Source: Deltaproteobacteria bacterium (lineage in GTDB: Bacteria > Desulfobacterota > Desulfarculia > Adiutricales > Adiutricaceae). From it: a DNA stretch of 19,467 nucleotides. The notes under the pieces are model-generated. The model ran no database searches. It was not told the origin of the DNA and worked only from the letters and a program-made list of their open reading frames with translations. Position 1 is the stretch's first letter; each line of letters opens with the position of its first letter. The position numbers and the translations under genes were made by a program. The stretch covers positions 1-19,467 of the forward strand of contig JAITJB010000088.1 in assembly GCA_031279155.1 (NCBI GenBank), given 5' to 3'. Positions 1-6,669 of the stretch are shown here, piece by piece.

Positions 1-32
1 AACTTGCGTGACATTTCGTAATTAAAAGGCAA

Positions 33-60
33 TTGACAGTTTCGTTTCGTCTTGTATAAT
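33..60 (+). promoter_or_regulatory. Sigma70 promoter of the importer operon
   Basis: A perfect -35 box TTGACA (33-38) and a perfect -10 box TATAAT (55-60) are separated by 16 bp. The spacer holds a direct repeat TTTCGTTTCGT (40-50), and another TTTCGT lies at 14-19. I see no classical Fur box. Transcription would start near 67, leaving a leader of about 75 nt before the ATG at 142. The leader has a weak ATTGT/ACAAT inverted repeat and then a T-run at 122-129. Confidence 0.75.
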
Positions 61-141
61 AAAGTACTGTCTAGATTGTTGGGGCTATGGCCAGCCAAAA
101 CCCTGGACAATAAAACCCACATTTTTTTTCTTAGGATTGAT

Positions 142-1182
142 ATGGACCATCGCCAAAGCTCAAAAATCTTGGGCTCATGCTACGGCTTTACCCGCTTATG
201 GCTAAAAGTCATTATTTTGTTAGCCATAATAACGCTTGCGCCTTTGAGCCTTAGAGCCGAAGATAGAGGCGACGCCCGCACGGTTTATGGGGCTACCCAC
301 CCCTCAACTTTCGCCTTGTACGCTCTCGATCCCGACCTCTTGGGCGGTTGGAATACTCTTCTAAGGGCTTATGAAAAAAAATTCATACCGGAAAAATACC
401 AAAGCCTACCCATTTTAGGTGGTTGGTACGGGGCCGGCTATACGCCGGACCCTGAAGTGCTCATTTCTAGCGGTCTAAAAAAAGCCCTTTACTTAGGAGG
501 CGCTGCCCACGACAGCATGGGCATAACCCCGGTCTTAGAAGAGCTGGGCATGGAGGTTATCATTATCCCGTCAGCTTTATCTGAAATGCCGGAAACTTTT
601 AGGGCATTAGGCCAAAAATTTAACCGAAAAGAGCGCGGTGAAGAACTGGCCGCCTACGCCGAAGAGGTTTTAGGTAAACTTCAGACTGCCTTAGGCGACT
701 TGCCTGAAGACCAAAAGCCCAAAATCTACATGGCCTTAGGTGAGGACGGCTTGGAATCGCTCTGCCGGCGATCGGATCGATCCGATAGCGTGGTGTGGGC
801 TGGCGGAGAAAACATTTACGATTGCCCGGAGCAAATGGCCAACGCCAACTTAAGGCTCAGTATCGAAGAAATCATGCGTCTAGATCCCGATGTGGTCTTA
901 GTTTTTAATGCCGATCTGGCCAAAATTATCGAAAAAGACCCCGGTTGGAGTCAGATCAGGGCCATTAGAGAAGGACGCTGGCGATTAGTTCCGCGAGGGC
1001 CATTTTCCTGGCTGGAACGGCCAGCTACCTACATGCGCTTATTGGGTATGCAGTGGTTAGCCAATTGGCTCCATCCTGAGCTCTACCCTCTAGACGTTGA
1101 TTTGGAGTGCCGAAGGTTTTTAAAGCTCTTCTTCGGTCTCGAGCCTAGCCCGCAAGAGCTTACAGATCTTTTGACTAGATGA
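142..1182 (+). CDS. Periplasmic substrate-binding protein of a FecB/BtuF-type metal-chelate ABC importer
   Basis: This is a predicted soluble periplasmic receptor that delivers a ligand to the permease encoded next to it. The reading frame is open from a TTG at 52, but that codon overlaps the -10 box, so I place the start at ATG 142, which has a TTAGGA ribosome site 5 nt upstream. The 346-residue product has a long n-region, a hydrophobic core at about residues 20-37 and a likely signal peptidase I site after LRA (residue 39). There is no lipobox. The motifs GGWYGAGY and LGGAAHDSMGITPVLEELG fit the two-lobed helical-backbone (TroA/FecB) fold. It overlaps the permease gene by 4 bp (ATGA), so the genes are co-transcribed. 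The family usually handles iron-siderophore, heme, cobalamin or another metal chelate. The ligand cannot be read from the sequence. Confidence 0.82.
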   Translation: MDHRQSSKILGSCYGFTRLWLKVIILLAIITLAPLSLRAEDRGDARTVYGATHPSTFALYALDPDLLGGWNTLLRAYEKKFIPEKYQSLPILGGWYGAGYTPDPEVLISSGLKKALYLGGAAHDSMGITPVLEELGMEVIIIPSALSEMPETFRALGQKFNRKERGEELAAYAEEVLGKLQTALGDLPEDQKPKIYMALGEDGLESLCRRSDRSDSVVWAGGENIYDCPEQMANANLRLSIEEIMRLDPDVVLVFNADLAKIIEKDPGWSQIRAIREGRWRLVPRGPFSWLERPATYMRLLGMQWLANWLHPELYPLDVDLECRRFLKLFFGLEPSPQELTDLLTR

Positions 1183-2183
1183 ACACCCGAGCTTTGATCG
1201 TTTTGGCCGTAGCTCTTGTTTTGGGCTGCCTTTTAGTTCTGCCTTTGGGACGGCATCCAGCGAGCCTAGGCGACATGTACCAGGCCGTAAGCGGGTGGCT
1301 ATCGGGCCGCGAGCTTAGCGACTATGAGAGCCAGATCCTTTTTTTGATTTTTAAAATCAGGTTACCACGGATCGTAGCCGCCGTTTTAGTCGGGGCGGCT
1401 CTTTCGGTTTCCGGGGCCGTCTACCAGGGCATGTTTTTAAACCACCTGGTTTCCCCTGGCATCTTGGGGGTCTTAGCCGGGGCTTCCTGCGGCTCGGCTA
1501 TCGGTATCGTTATTTATAATTCCTGGCTTATAACTCAGCTCCTGGCCTTTTTAGGGGGTTTAGCCGGGGTGGGCTTAAGCTTAACCCTAGCTAAGCTCTA
1601 CACGCGTTCGCCCATATTAGCCTTAATTATCGGCGGGTTATTAAGCGGCTCTCTTTTTACCTCGGCTTGCTCGATCTTAAAATTTTTAGCTGACCCCGAG
1701 CAGCAGCTGCCGCAATTGGTTTACTGGCTCATGGGCACGCTATCGAAAGCCAGACTACCCGAAATAACCGCCGTCGGCCCGGTCATGGTCATAGGACTAA
1801 TCTTTTTGTGTCTTAGCGGTAAGACGGTCGACGTTCTCAGCCAAGGCGACGATGAGGCTAGAGCCTTAGGCGTTGATAGCCGCCGGGCTAGAAGATATTT
1901 GATAATTGCCGCTACCTTAGTCTGCTCGCTTGCGGTCATCCTTTCGGGCATTATCGGCTGGATCGGCTTGGTCATGCCTCACGCTTGCCGCTTACTCTTA
2001 GGCTCAGGTAACCGGACATTACTACCGGCTAGCGCCCTTTTTGGGGCCCTATTTCTAGTCTTAAACGATACGATGGTTCGCTTAATATGGACAGTGGAAT
2101 TTCCTTTGGGTATTTTTACATCACTTACTTGCTTACCAATTTTTACGGCCCTTCTTTGGCATGATCGGCGCCGGCATGGCTGA
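1179..2183 (+). CDS. FecCD/BtuC-family ABC importer permease
   Basis: This 334-residue inner-membrane protein has the usual length for the FecCD family and many hydrophobic helices along its length, beginning at about residues 5-24. Family landmarks are KIRLPRIVAAVLVGAALSVSG (about residues 59-79), which starts the conserved core, then GILGVLAGASCG and the late GWIGLVMPHACRLLLGSGNR segment, which contains the cytoplasmic loop that contacts the ATPase. It would act as a homodimer with two copies of the ATPase encoded next. The ATGA overlap with the binding-protein gene and the overlap with the ATPase gene imply translational coupling in one operon. Membership of the family is secure. The transported ligand (siderophore, heme, corrinoid or other metal chelate) is not. 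Confidence 0.92.
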   Translation: MNTRALIVLAVALVLGCLLVLPLGRHPASLGDMYQAVSGWLSGRELSDYESQILFLIFKIRLPRIVAAVLVGAALSVSGAVYQGMFLNHLVSPGILGVLAGASCGSAIGIVIYNSWLITQLLAFLGGLAGVGLSLTLAKLYTRSPILALIIGGLLSGSLFTSACSILKFLADPEQQLPQLVYWLMGTLSKARLPEITAVGPVMVIGLIFLCLSGKTVDVLSQGDDEARALGVDSRRARRYLIIAATLVCSLAVILSGIIGWIGLVMPHACRLLLGSGNRTLLPASALFGALFLVLNDTMVRLIWTVEFPLGIFTSLTCLPIFTALLWHDRRRHG

Positions 2184-2949
2184 TATAGAAATCAATAACT
2201 TAAGTTTCGCCTACCCCGGGGGACAAAAGGTCTTATGGGATCTCTCGATGGTCTTTTCACCTGGCCAGGTGGTCTCTATCTTAGGGCCTAACGGCTGCGG
2301 CAAAACGACCTTGTTAAAACTCGTCTTAGGTCTTCTGACGCCGCCTAAAGGCGCAGTTAGGGTGCTCGGTCAAAAGGTGGAAGATCTTAGCCGCCAAAAA
2401 CTAGCTAGGCTCATCTCCTATGTGCCTCAGTCCAGCGCTTTGGTTTTTCACTATAAGGCCTTAGAAATGGTCTTAATGGGGCGGGTCTCGCGGGGGCCTT
2501 GGTATCGTTATCAAAAAGAGGATTTAGACCGGGCCCGGGCGGCCTTAGCCAGGATCGGTTTAGAGCACTTAAGCGACCGATCGTATATAGAATTAAGCGG
2601 CGGAGAGCGCCAGTTAGTACTGATTGCCCGGGCCTTAGCCCAGCAGGCGCCGTTCATGGTCATGGATGAACCGGCATCCAGTCTCGATTACGGTAACCAA
2701 TTCCGGCTGCTAGATTTAGTCCGCCAGCTCAGTCAAGAAGGTCTTTCGATCATTTTAACCACCCACCATCCCGAACAAGCCATTTATCTTGAAGGCCGGG
2801 CCATTTTAATCAAAGATGGCCGCATCAAAGCCGACGGCTCGGCCAAAGATCTGGTTAACACCAATTCCATCGCCCAGCTCTATTCTATGCCCCAGGGTTT
2901 TGTCCAACGCTTGGGACATTTGGGTAGTATGGCCTCAAAAACCGGCTAG
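2176..2949 (+). CDS. ATPase subunit of a FecE/BtuD-type metal-chelate ABC importer
   Basis: This ATPase powers the permease encoded just upstream. Counted from the ATG at 2176, it shows a Walker A GPNGCGKTT at about residues 37-45, a Q-loop in YVPQS, the signature LSGGERQL, a Walker B FMVMDEP with D-loop SSLD, and the switch histidine in LTTHHPEQA. Length (257 residues) is normal for the family. A start at ATG 2161 adds only five residues. I prefer 2176 because the conserved beginning of the family fold (ADIEINNLSFAY) starts there, but neither start has a clear Shine-Dalgarno, which fits translational coupling to the overlapping permease gene. No clear intrinsic terminator follows the gene. 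The 2950-3040 stretch has only weak CCGG-containing inverted repeats. Confidence 0.92.
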   Translation: MADIEINNLSFAYPGGQKVLWDLSMVFSPGQVVSILGPNGCGKTTLLKLVLGLLTPPKGAVRVLGQKVEDLSRQKLARLISYVPQSSALVFHYKALEMVLMGRVSRGPWYRYQKEDLDRARAALARIGLEHLSDRSYIELSGGERQLVLIARALAQQAPFMVMDEPASSLDYGNQFRLLDLVRQLSQEGLSIILTTHHPEQAIYLEGRAILIKDGRIKADGSAKDLVNTNSIAQLYSMPQGFVQRLGHLGSMASKTG

Positions 2950-3043
2950 CTTAAACGCCTTCAATATCCGGCTAGATTGACAGTCTTAGTTTTACCGGTT
3001 AGCTGAAAGCTTTAGTTTTTCATTAAGTCTTTCCTTGCCCTCC

Positions 3044-3187
3044 GATTTATCCATCCCTCCAAATTTATCTTGCTCTCCAGATTTATCCATCCCTCCGGAT
3101 TTATACGTCTTTTCGGCTTTATCCATCTCTCCGGATTTATACGTCTTTCCGGCTTTATCCATCTCTCCAAATTTATTTAGTTCCCTT
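3044..3187. repeat. 18-bp tandem repeat array (8 units) with a 36-bp higher-order unit
   Basis: Eight head-to-tail 18-bp units occupy 3044-3061, 3062-3079, 3080-3097, 3098-3115, 3116-3133, 3134-3151, 3152-3169 and 3170-3187. The consensus is close to GATTTATCCATCTCTCCG. Units alternate between a form with TACGTCTTT and a form with TCCATCTCT. The block 3098-3133 repeats at 3134-3169 with only two differences, so a 36-bp dimer was duplicated recently. The last unit is decayed, and a partial copy follows at 3193. Because 18 is a multiple of 3, a 66-codon frame stays open through the array (repeats of D-L-S-I-P-P), but it has only a TTG start and no ribosome site, so I do not call it a gene. The array lies between the importer operon and the receptor promoter. 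Confidence 0.9.
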
Positions 3188-3284
3188 CCCCAAATTTATC
3201 ATCCGATTCATATTGTTTTCTTATTTCCTGGCTAGTAACCCACTGGCCAGGAAACGGCTAAAGGGTTCAGCAGATCATTTAAAA

Positions 3285-3341
3285 TTACTTGACGTAATAA
3301 TACTTGACTAAATCGCCAAAAATGTCCCATCATAACTTGAC
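3285..3341 (+). promoter_or_regulatory. Three ACTTGAC boxes, possible operator upstream of the receptor gene
   Basis: The heptamer ACTTGAC occurs at 3287-3293, 3302-3308 and 3335-3341. The first two are 15 bp apart and the third is 33 bp further on. The first lies in an imperfect palindrome TTAC-TTGAC-GTAA (3285-3297). The third overlaps the -35 box of the receptor promoter. Direct repeats leading into a promoter are typical of a regulator site, but the regulator is unknown and chance is not excluded. Confidence 0.35.
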
Positions 3342-3365
3342 AAAACGTGATGAATATTTTATACC
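3337..3365 (+). promoter_or_regulatory. Sigma70 promoter of the TonB-dependent receptor gene
   Basis: A perfect -35 box TTGACA (3337-3342) is followed after 17 bp by TATACC (3360-3365), a moderate -10 box. Transcription would start near 3372, about 105 nt before the receptor start. Confidence 0.6.
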
Positions 3366-3476
3366 TAAGGCATCGACGACAAACGGATATGGGCAATTTT
3401 GAGAGTCAAAAAGGTCTGAGCTAGGCTTTCCCCATTTTTCGTACTTTTTAAGCTTATTAATTATTAAAGCGAGGTA

Positions 3477-5474
3477 ATGATGAGCAGGCAATGTTTGGCC
3501 GTGCTAGCTGCGGCGGTTATTTTTTTGGCGTCAGGTGATATCTGGGCCCAGGGTCAGGCCTTGGATACCATCTTAATTGAGTATCAACCAGATACCATTG
3601 AGAGAATAACCGAGATAGAAATGGACCGGAAGGCCGCCTCAAACGTTTGGGAAGCCCTAAAAGGTGAGCCAGGCGTAATCATGGGTTTTTCAGGTGGCCG
3701 CAATGAAGGGCAAGTTACCATCCGTGGTTCCAACCGCTACCAGGTGGGTATGTACATCGACGACGTGCCGGTGGCCACGGCTTACCGCAATGAGTGGGAT
3801 CTTAACAATTCCTTGCTATTTGATCTTGAGAGTATCGAGGTCTCCAAGGGCTACAGTTCACCACTTTTGGCTTCCAATAATGGTTTAGCCGGCGTGGTCA
3901 ACATCCGCTCTTACAGGCCGGTTAAAGAAATCGATGTCAAGGCCAAATACATAAACAACTTTAACCGTGGTTTCAGCGATCAAGGCCACTTGGCCGGGCT
4001 TCGCATAGGTACCCGGCAGAGATTATTTTACCTCCAGGCTTCGATAGTCGAAGATCGCCAGAGATTTTTCACTTTGCCCCATAGTTTTGAGCCCGGTCGC
4101 TATGAAGACGGTGGACGCAGGGAAAATTCCGACTTCAAAAACCAGCGATTAAATTTTATTGCCGGGATAACGCCCACAGAAAATATCGACGTCATGTTTG
4201 GCTACGTCTACCAGGACTTCGAAAAAGGTCAGCCCTTTGACGCCGCGATAGCCCAATATGCCTACGCTAGGTTCTGGCGGTGGCCAGTCTACAAAACCGA
4301 GAGATATTATATTAATTCTGATATTAGAATTAACGAAAAGGCCAGTTTTAAGTTTTTAGCCTATTATGACAAGCACGAGGACAAGTCTGAAGACTATGAC
4401 AATACCACATTGACTAACAAAGGTTATACCGATAAGCTATACGATCAATATACCAAAGGCGCCCAACTGCGATTCGATTACCAGTTTAATCTTGCCAACC
4501 ATCTGGCCTTATCAGCCGGCTACCGCAAATTATCGCACAAGGATATCCAGGATCTAAGCGTCAATCCGGCTCTTGGTAGCTATCTGGCCGAGGAAGACGT
4601 TGAAGATTATTGGGATTTTGGCGCTGAGTATACGGTTAAGCCCATTGAAGATCTTACTTTAGTTTTGGGCCTTAGTTATACCAAGCTCACTCCTAAAACT
4701 AACACCCGGTACGCCAACGCTAACGCTCCAGGGGTAGAGCTCGCCAATATCGCTTCTTTGGACAAGAATCTCTTCAACTGGCAGCTGGGAGCTTTCTGGG
4801 ATGTAACGAGCGACAAGCAGATTTTTGCCACCATTGCCAAAAAAGGCCGTATGGCCACTATGAGAGAGCGCTTCTGGCGCAATGGCGATCAGCCTAGTAA
4901 CCCCTTTTTAGAGCCTGAAAAAGCCATGCACTATGAGGTAGGCTTCCGGGGCTTACTAACTGATTGGCTCGAAACTGTAGCTAGCGTCTATTATACTGAT
5001 TATTCTGATAAAATTGAAATGATTGGCCGAGGAACATCTGGTCACTATGAAAACCTCAATAAGACCAAGATCCAGGGTTTGGATTTGACCTTCCGGGCTG
5101 AGTTTTCACCAGCAGTTCAAGTTGGGGCTAGCTTAACTTGGCTTAACGGCAAGCACGAGGTCGATCCTAGGTTGGCTTCGGTAACTTATCTAACAGAAAC
5201 CCCAAAATATTTCGGAGCCCTCTGGGCGGTTCTAAGTCCCATGGATAAACTTACAGTACTGCCCCGAATCGATTTTCGGGGTGGCTATAGGACCTCTGAT
5301 AACCTTGGGGATGGTGGTTTCGTGACGGCTGACCTTAAGGTCACCTACGATATCAACGACTATTTGATGGTTGAAGCTGGAGCCAAAAACATTTTCGATG
5401 CTCTGTACACCTACGGGTATTATTATCCGGAGCAGGGCCGAAACTTTTACTTGGGCCTGACTGCCAAATATTAA
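3477..5474 (+). CDS. TonB-dependent outer-membrane receptor
   Basis: This 665-residue outer-membrane gated channel probably brings the ligand of the upstream ABC importer into the periplasm using TonB energy. The product starts with a signal peptide cut after about residue 24 (IWA/QG), followed by a TonB-box-like LDTILIEY at 29-36. A plug domain of about 100 residues contains NEGQVTIRGSNRYQVGMYID and ends with GLAGVVNIRSYRP. The rest is a 22-strand-type barrel rich in aromatic alternating segments, with the conserved EPEKAMHYEVGFRG segment and a final strand ending in NFYLGLTAKY, so the terminal residue is aromatic as BAM substrates require. GAGG at 3471-3474 is only 2 nt from ATG 3477 and 5 nt from ATG 3480, so the second ATG may be the real start. 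It has its own promoter and terminator. TonB, ExbB and ExbD are not in the window. The ligand is unknown. Confidence 0.9.
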   Translation: MMSRQCLAVLAAAVIFLASGDIWAQGQALDTILIEYQPDTIERITEIEMDRKAASNVWEALKGEPGVIMGFSGGRNEGQVTIRGSNRYQVGMYIDDVPVATAYRNEWDLNNSLLFDLESIEVSKGYSSPLLASNNGLAGVVNIRSYRPVKEIDVKAKYINNFNRGFSDQGHLAGLRIGTRQRLFYLQASIVEDRQRFFTLPHSFEPGRYEDGGRRENSDFKNQRLNFIAGITPTENIDVMFGYVYQDFEKGQPFDAAIAQYAYARFWRWPVYKTERYYINSDIRINEKASFKFLAYYDKHEDKSEDYDNTTLTNKGYTDKLYDQYTKGAQLRFDYQFNLANHLALSAGYRKLSHKDIQDLSVNPALGSYLAEEDVEDYWDFGAEYTVKPIEDLTLVLGLSYTKLTPKTNTRYANANAPGVELANIASLDKNLFNWQLGAFWDVTSDKQIFATIAKKGRMATMRERFWRNGDQPSNPFLEPEKAMHYEVGFRGLLTDWLETVASVYYTDYSDKIEMIGRGTSGHYENLNKTKIQGLDLTFRAEFSPAVQVGASLTWLNGKHEVDPRLASVTYLTETPKYFGALWAVLSPMDKLTVLPRIDFRGGYRTSDNLGDGGFVTADLKVTYDINDYLMVEAGAKNIFDALYTYGYYYPEQGRNFYLGLTAKY

Positions 5475-5481
5475 TGACCTT

Positions 5482-5555
5482 AAAAGCCGTCCCGCGAAAA
5501 AGCCTATGTTGCGGCTCCGCCGCAACAAAGGGCAAACGTCCGGGATGGTTTTTTT
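5482..5555 (+). terminator. Branched intrinsic terminator of the receptor gene
   Basis: An outer stem pairs CCGTCCCG (5487-5494) with CGGGATGG (5541-5548, one G-U pair) and is followed by seven Ts (5549-5555). Inside it a second perfect 9-bp hairpin, TGTTGCGGC-TCC-GCCGCAACA, occupies 5507-5527. It begins just after the receptor stop codon. Confidence 0.8.
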
Positions 5556-5643
5556 ATGGGGTCGCCTAGAATCCGGGAAATACCTGGGGTTTTACAGTGG
5601 GCGATAAGAAAAGAGACTCCCCTATTTTTCAATTTAAAAAGCT

Positions 5644-5684
5644 AAAAAAAAACCAGGAAACCCCAACATTTAGGTGTTTCCTGG
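5644..5684 (-). terminator. Intrinsic terminator of the serine tRNA unit
   Basis: Read on the minus strand, a perfect 9-bp stem CCAGGAAAC/GTTTCCTGG (5684-5676 with 5661-5653) is followed directly by nine Ts (complement of A5644-A5652). It lies about 80 bp past the 3' end of the second tRNA gene and fits the end of that transcript. Confidence 0.8.
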
Positions 5685-5694
5685 AAGTTTTACG

Positions 5695-5724
5695 GTCTAT
5701 TGATGCGAAAAGCAAGCAATAGAC
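5695..5724 (-). other. Stem-loop in the tRNA trailer
   Basis: GTCTATTG (5695-5702) and CAATAGAC (5717-5724) form a perfect 8-bp stem, and TGC/GCA inside can extend it. It lies between the tRNA-Ser(GCU) gene and the terminator and has no T-run, so it is not a terminator. It may be a processing or stabilising element of the tRNA trailer. Confidence 0.45.
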
Positions 5725-5761
5725 AATTAAGAGCCTATCAAAATTGAGCTAATTTATAATT

Positions 5762-5853
5762 TGGCGGAAAGGGAGGGATTCGAACCCTCGGTAGGGGATA
5801 AAACCTACACTCACTTAGCAGGCGAGCACCTTCGGCCACTCGGTCACCTTTCC
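5762..5853 (-). tRNA. tRNA-Ser (anticodon GCU)
   Basis: Read on the minus strand the gene starts with acceptor strand GGAAAGG, which pairs with CCTTTCC, followed by discriminator G and an encoded CCA (5764-5762). The D-arm reads ACCGAG, the anticodon stem-loop CTCGC-CTGCTAA-GTGAG gives anticodon GCU for AGC/AGU codons, a long variable arm TGTAGG...CCTACC marks it as a class II tRNA, and the T-arm is GAGGG-TTCGAAT-CCCTC. Length is 92 nt with CCA. Confidence 0.97.
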
Positions 5854-5888
5854 GCAAATGAGCCATGGACAGCCTTGAGGCGTTGACT

Positions 5889-5917
5889 ATAATACATTAT
5901 TTTTCGTCGGCTGTAAA
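5889..5917 (-). promoter_or_regulatory. Promoter of tRNA-Ser(GCU)
   Basis: On the minus strand TTTACA (5917-5912) and TATTAT (5894-5889) are separated by 17 bp, each one base from consensus. Transcription would start near 5882, about 30 nt before the tRNA. The -35 lies in the loop of an inverted repeat TTTCGTC/GACGAAA (5903-5926). So this tRNA probably has its own promoter besides read-through from the upstream tRNA. Confidence 0.65.
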
Positions 5918-5952
5918 AGACGAAATTAAAATTTTAAAATTACTAATATAAT

Positions 5953-6039
5953 TGGCGGAGAGGATGGGATTCGAACCCATGGAACTGTTAGTTCAACGGT
6001 TTTCAAGACCGTCGCCTTAAACCACTCGGCCACCTCTCC
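5953..6039 (-). tRNA. tRNA-Ser (anticodon UGA)
   Basis: On the minus strand the acceptor GGAGAGG pairs with CCTCTCC, followed by discriminator G and an encoded CCA (5955-5953). The D-arm contains GGCCGAGTGGTTTAAGGC, the anticodon stem-loop ACGGT-CTTGAAA-ACCGT gives anticodon UGA for UCA/UCN codons, the variable arm is long, and the T-arm is TGGG-TTCGAAT-CCCA. Length is 87 nt with CCA. It lies upstream of tRNA-Ser(GCU) in the same direction, with 99 bp between them. Confidence 0.97.
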
Positions 6040-6107
6040 TAAACCTGCGCCTTACTATGCGCTCAGGGGCCAAAAGCTTACGCAGCAAAATCTTAAGGCC
6101 GCTTAAT

Positions 6108-6137
6108 CGTATACAACATCAGGGCCTGTTTTGGCAA
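6108..6137 (-). promoter_or_regulatory. Possible promoter of the serine tRNA pair
   Basis: On the minus strand TTGCCA (6137-6132) and TATACG (6113-6108) are separated by 18 bp. The start would be near 6101, about 60 nt before tRNA-Ser(UGA). Both boxes are imperfect and the call rests on position. Confidence 0.35.
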
Positions 6138-6306
6138 GGGAAATATTAACACGACAAAAAAATGGTCGTTAAATTGAAAAAACCCTGGCCACTAGTGGTA
6201 TACTTTTGTTTGGCCTTTTTGTGTACGCTTTTTGTTTGATGCGATTTTTGGTGGGCCTCATGTTATAGTCTAGACCGGTTGAGATGGCCCCGAAGCGACG
6301 GACTGC
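6138..6306. other. Intergenic stretch without a recognisable gene
   Basis: No credible open frame is present. The only structures I see are a perfect 10-bp palindrome CCACTAGTGG at 6189-6198 and a short ACGAC/GTCGT inverted repeat near 6153-6175. Neither is linked to a recognisable promoter. Confidence 0.5.
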
Positions 6307-6408
6307 TGTTTGGAGCCGCAGCCTGTATGAAGCTGCAGCTTGTTTGGAGCTGCAGTCTGTTTGAAGCTGCTGCCTTTATGGAGCCCAAGCCTGTATGAAG
6401 CTACAGCC
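6307..6408. repeat. 17-bp tandem repeat array (6 units plus a decayed copy)
   Basis: Six contiguous 17-bp units lie at 6307-6323, 6324-6340, 6341-6357, 6358-6374, 6375-6391 and 6392-6408, with consensus close to TGTTTGAAGCTGCAGCC. Examples are TGTTTGGAGCCGCAGCC and TGTATGAAGCTACAGCC. A seventh, shuffled copy follows at 6409-6425. The period is not a multiple of 3, so the array is not a coding repeat. AGCTGCAGCT inside unit 2 is palindromic and gives each unit some hairpin potential. From 6426 to 6645 I see nothing beyond a TTGACA at 6568-6573 with a TATAAA only 8 bp away, too close to be a normal promoter. The sirC-hemA promoter is therefore not settled. Confidence 0.88.
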
Positions 6409-6656
6409 TGTTTCAGTTTGAAGCTAGGAAGATATATCTTACAGCAAACAATAGCCGCAAGAAAAATAACAACAGAAATTTTTTTGGCTTTAAAGTTGGC
6501 TAGAGTTTGCGGGCCTAGTTGGTTTAGCCGCTCTGGCTAGTCAGCTCAGAGAGACGGTCGGGATTTATTGACAATAAAAAGTATAAAATTCAGCTATTTG
6601 AAAAACTATCGGCCTAAATCATTTAATTGATTTTAGAGCCTCTTGATGATATCATT

Positions 6657-6669
6657 CGGAGTAATCTTG
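6657..6669 (+). promoter_or_regulatory. Ribosome binding site that decides the sirC start
   Basis: CGGAG at 6657-6661 is 5 nt before a TTG at 6667-6669. The earlier in-frame ATG at 6646 has no comparable site. This supports a TTG start. Confidence 0.55.

Noticed and set aside
3044..3187. CRISPR array
   Set aside because: Units are contiguous without unique spacers of constant length, and no cas gene is near. The same holds for the other arrays.
3035..3235. 66-codon plus-strand frame through the 18-bp array
   Set aside because: TTG start without a ribosome site. The frame stays open only because the repeat period is a multiple of three.
1..3300. Cobalamin riboswitch or Fur box controlling the uptake genes
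   Set aside because: No B12-box-like sequence and no GATAATGATAATCATTATC-like palindrome was found in the leaders by eye.
6340..6540. 66-codon plus-strand frame through the 17-bp array
   Set aside because: TTG start, no ribosome site, begins inside the repeats, and its composition is unlike the genes here.
6568..6587. Promoter for sirC-hemA from TTGACA and TATAAA
   Set aside because: The boxes are only 8 bp apart, so they cannot act together as a normal sigma70 promoter.
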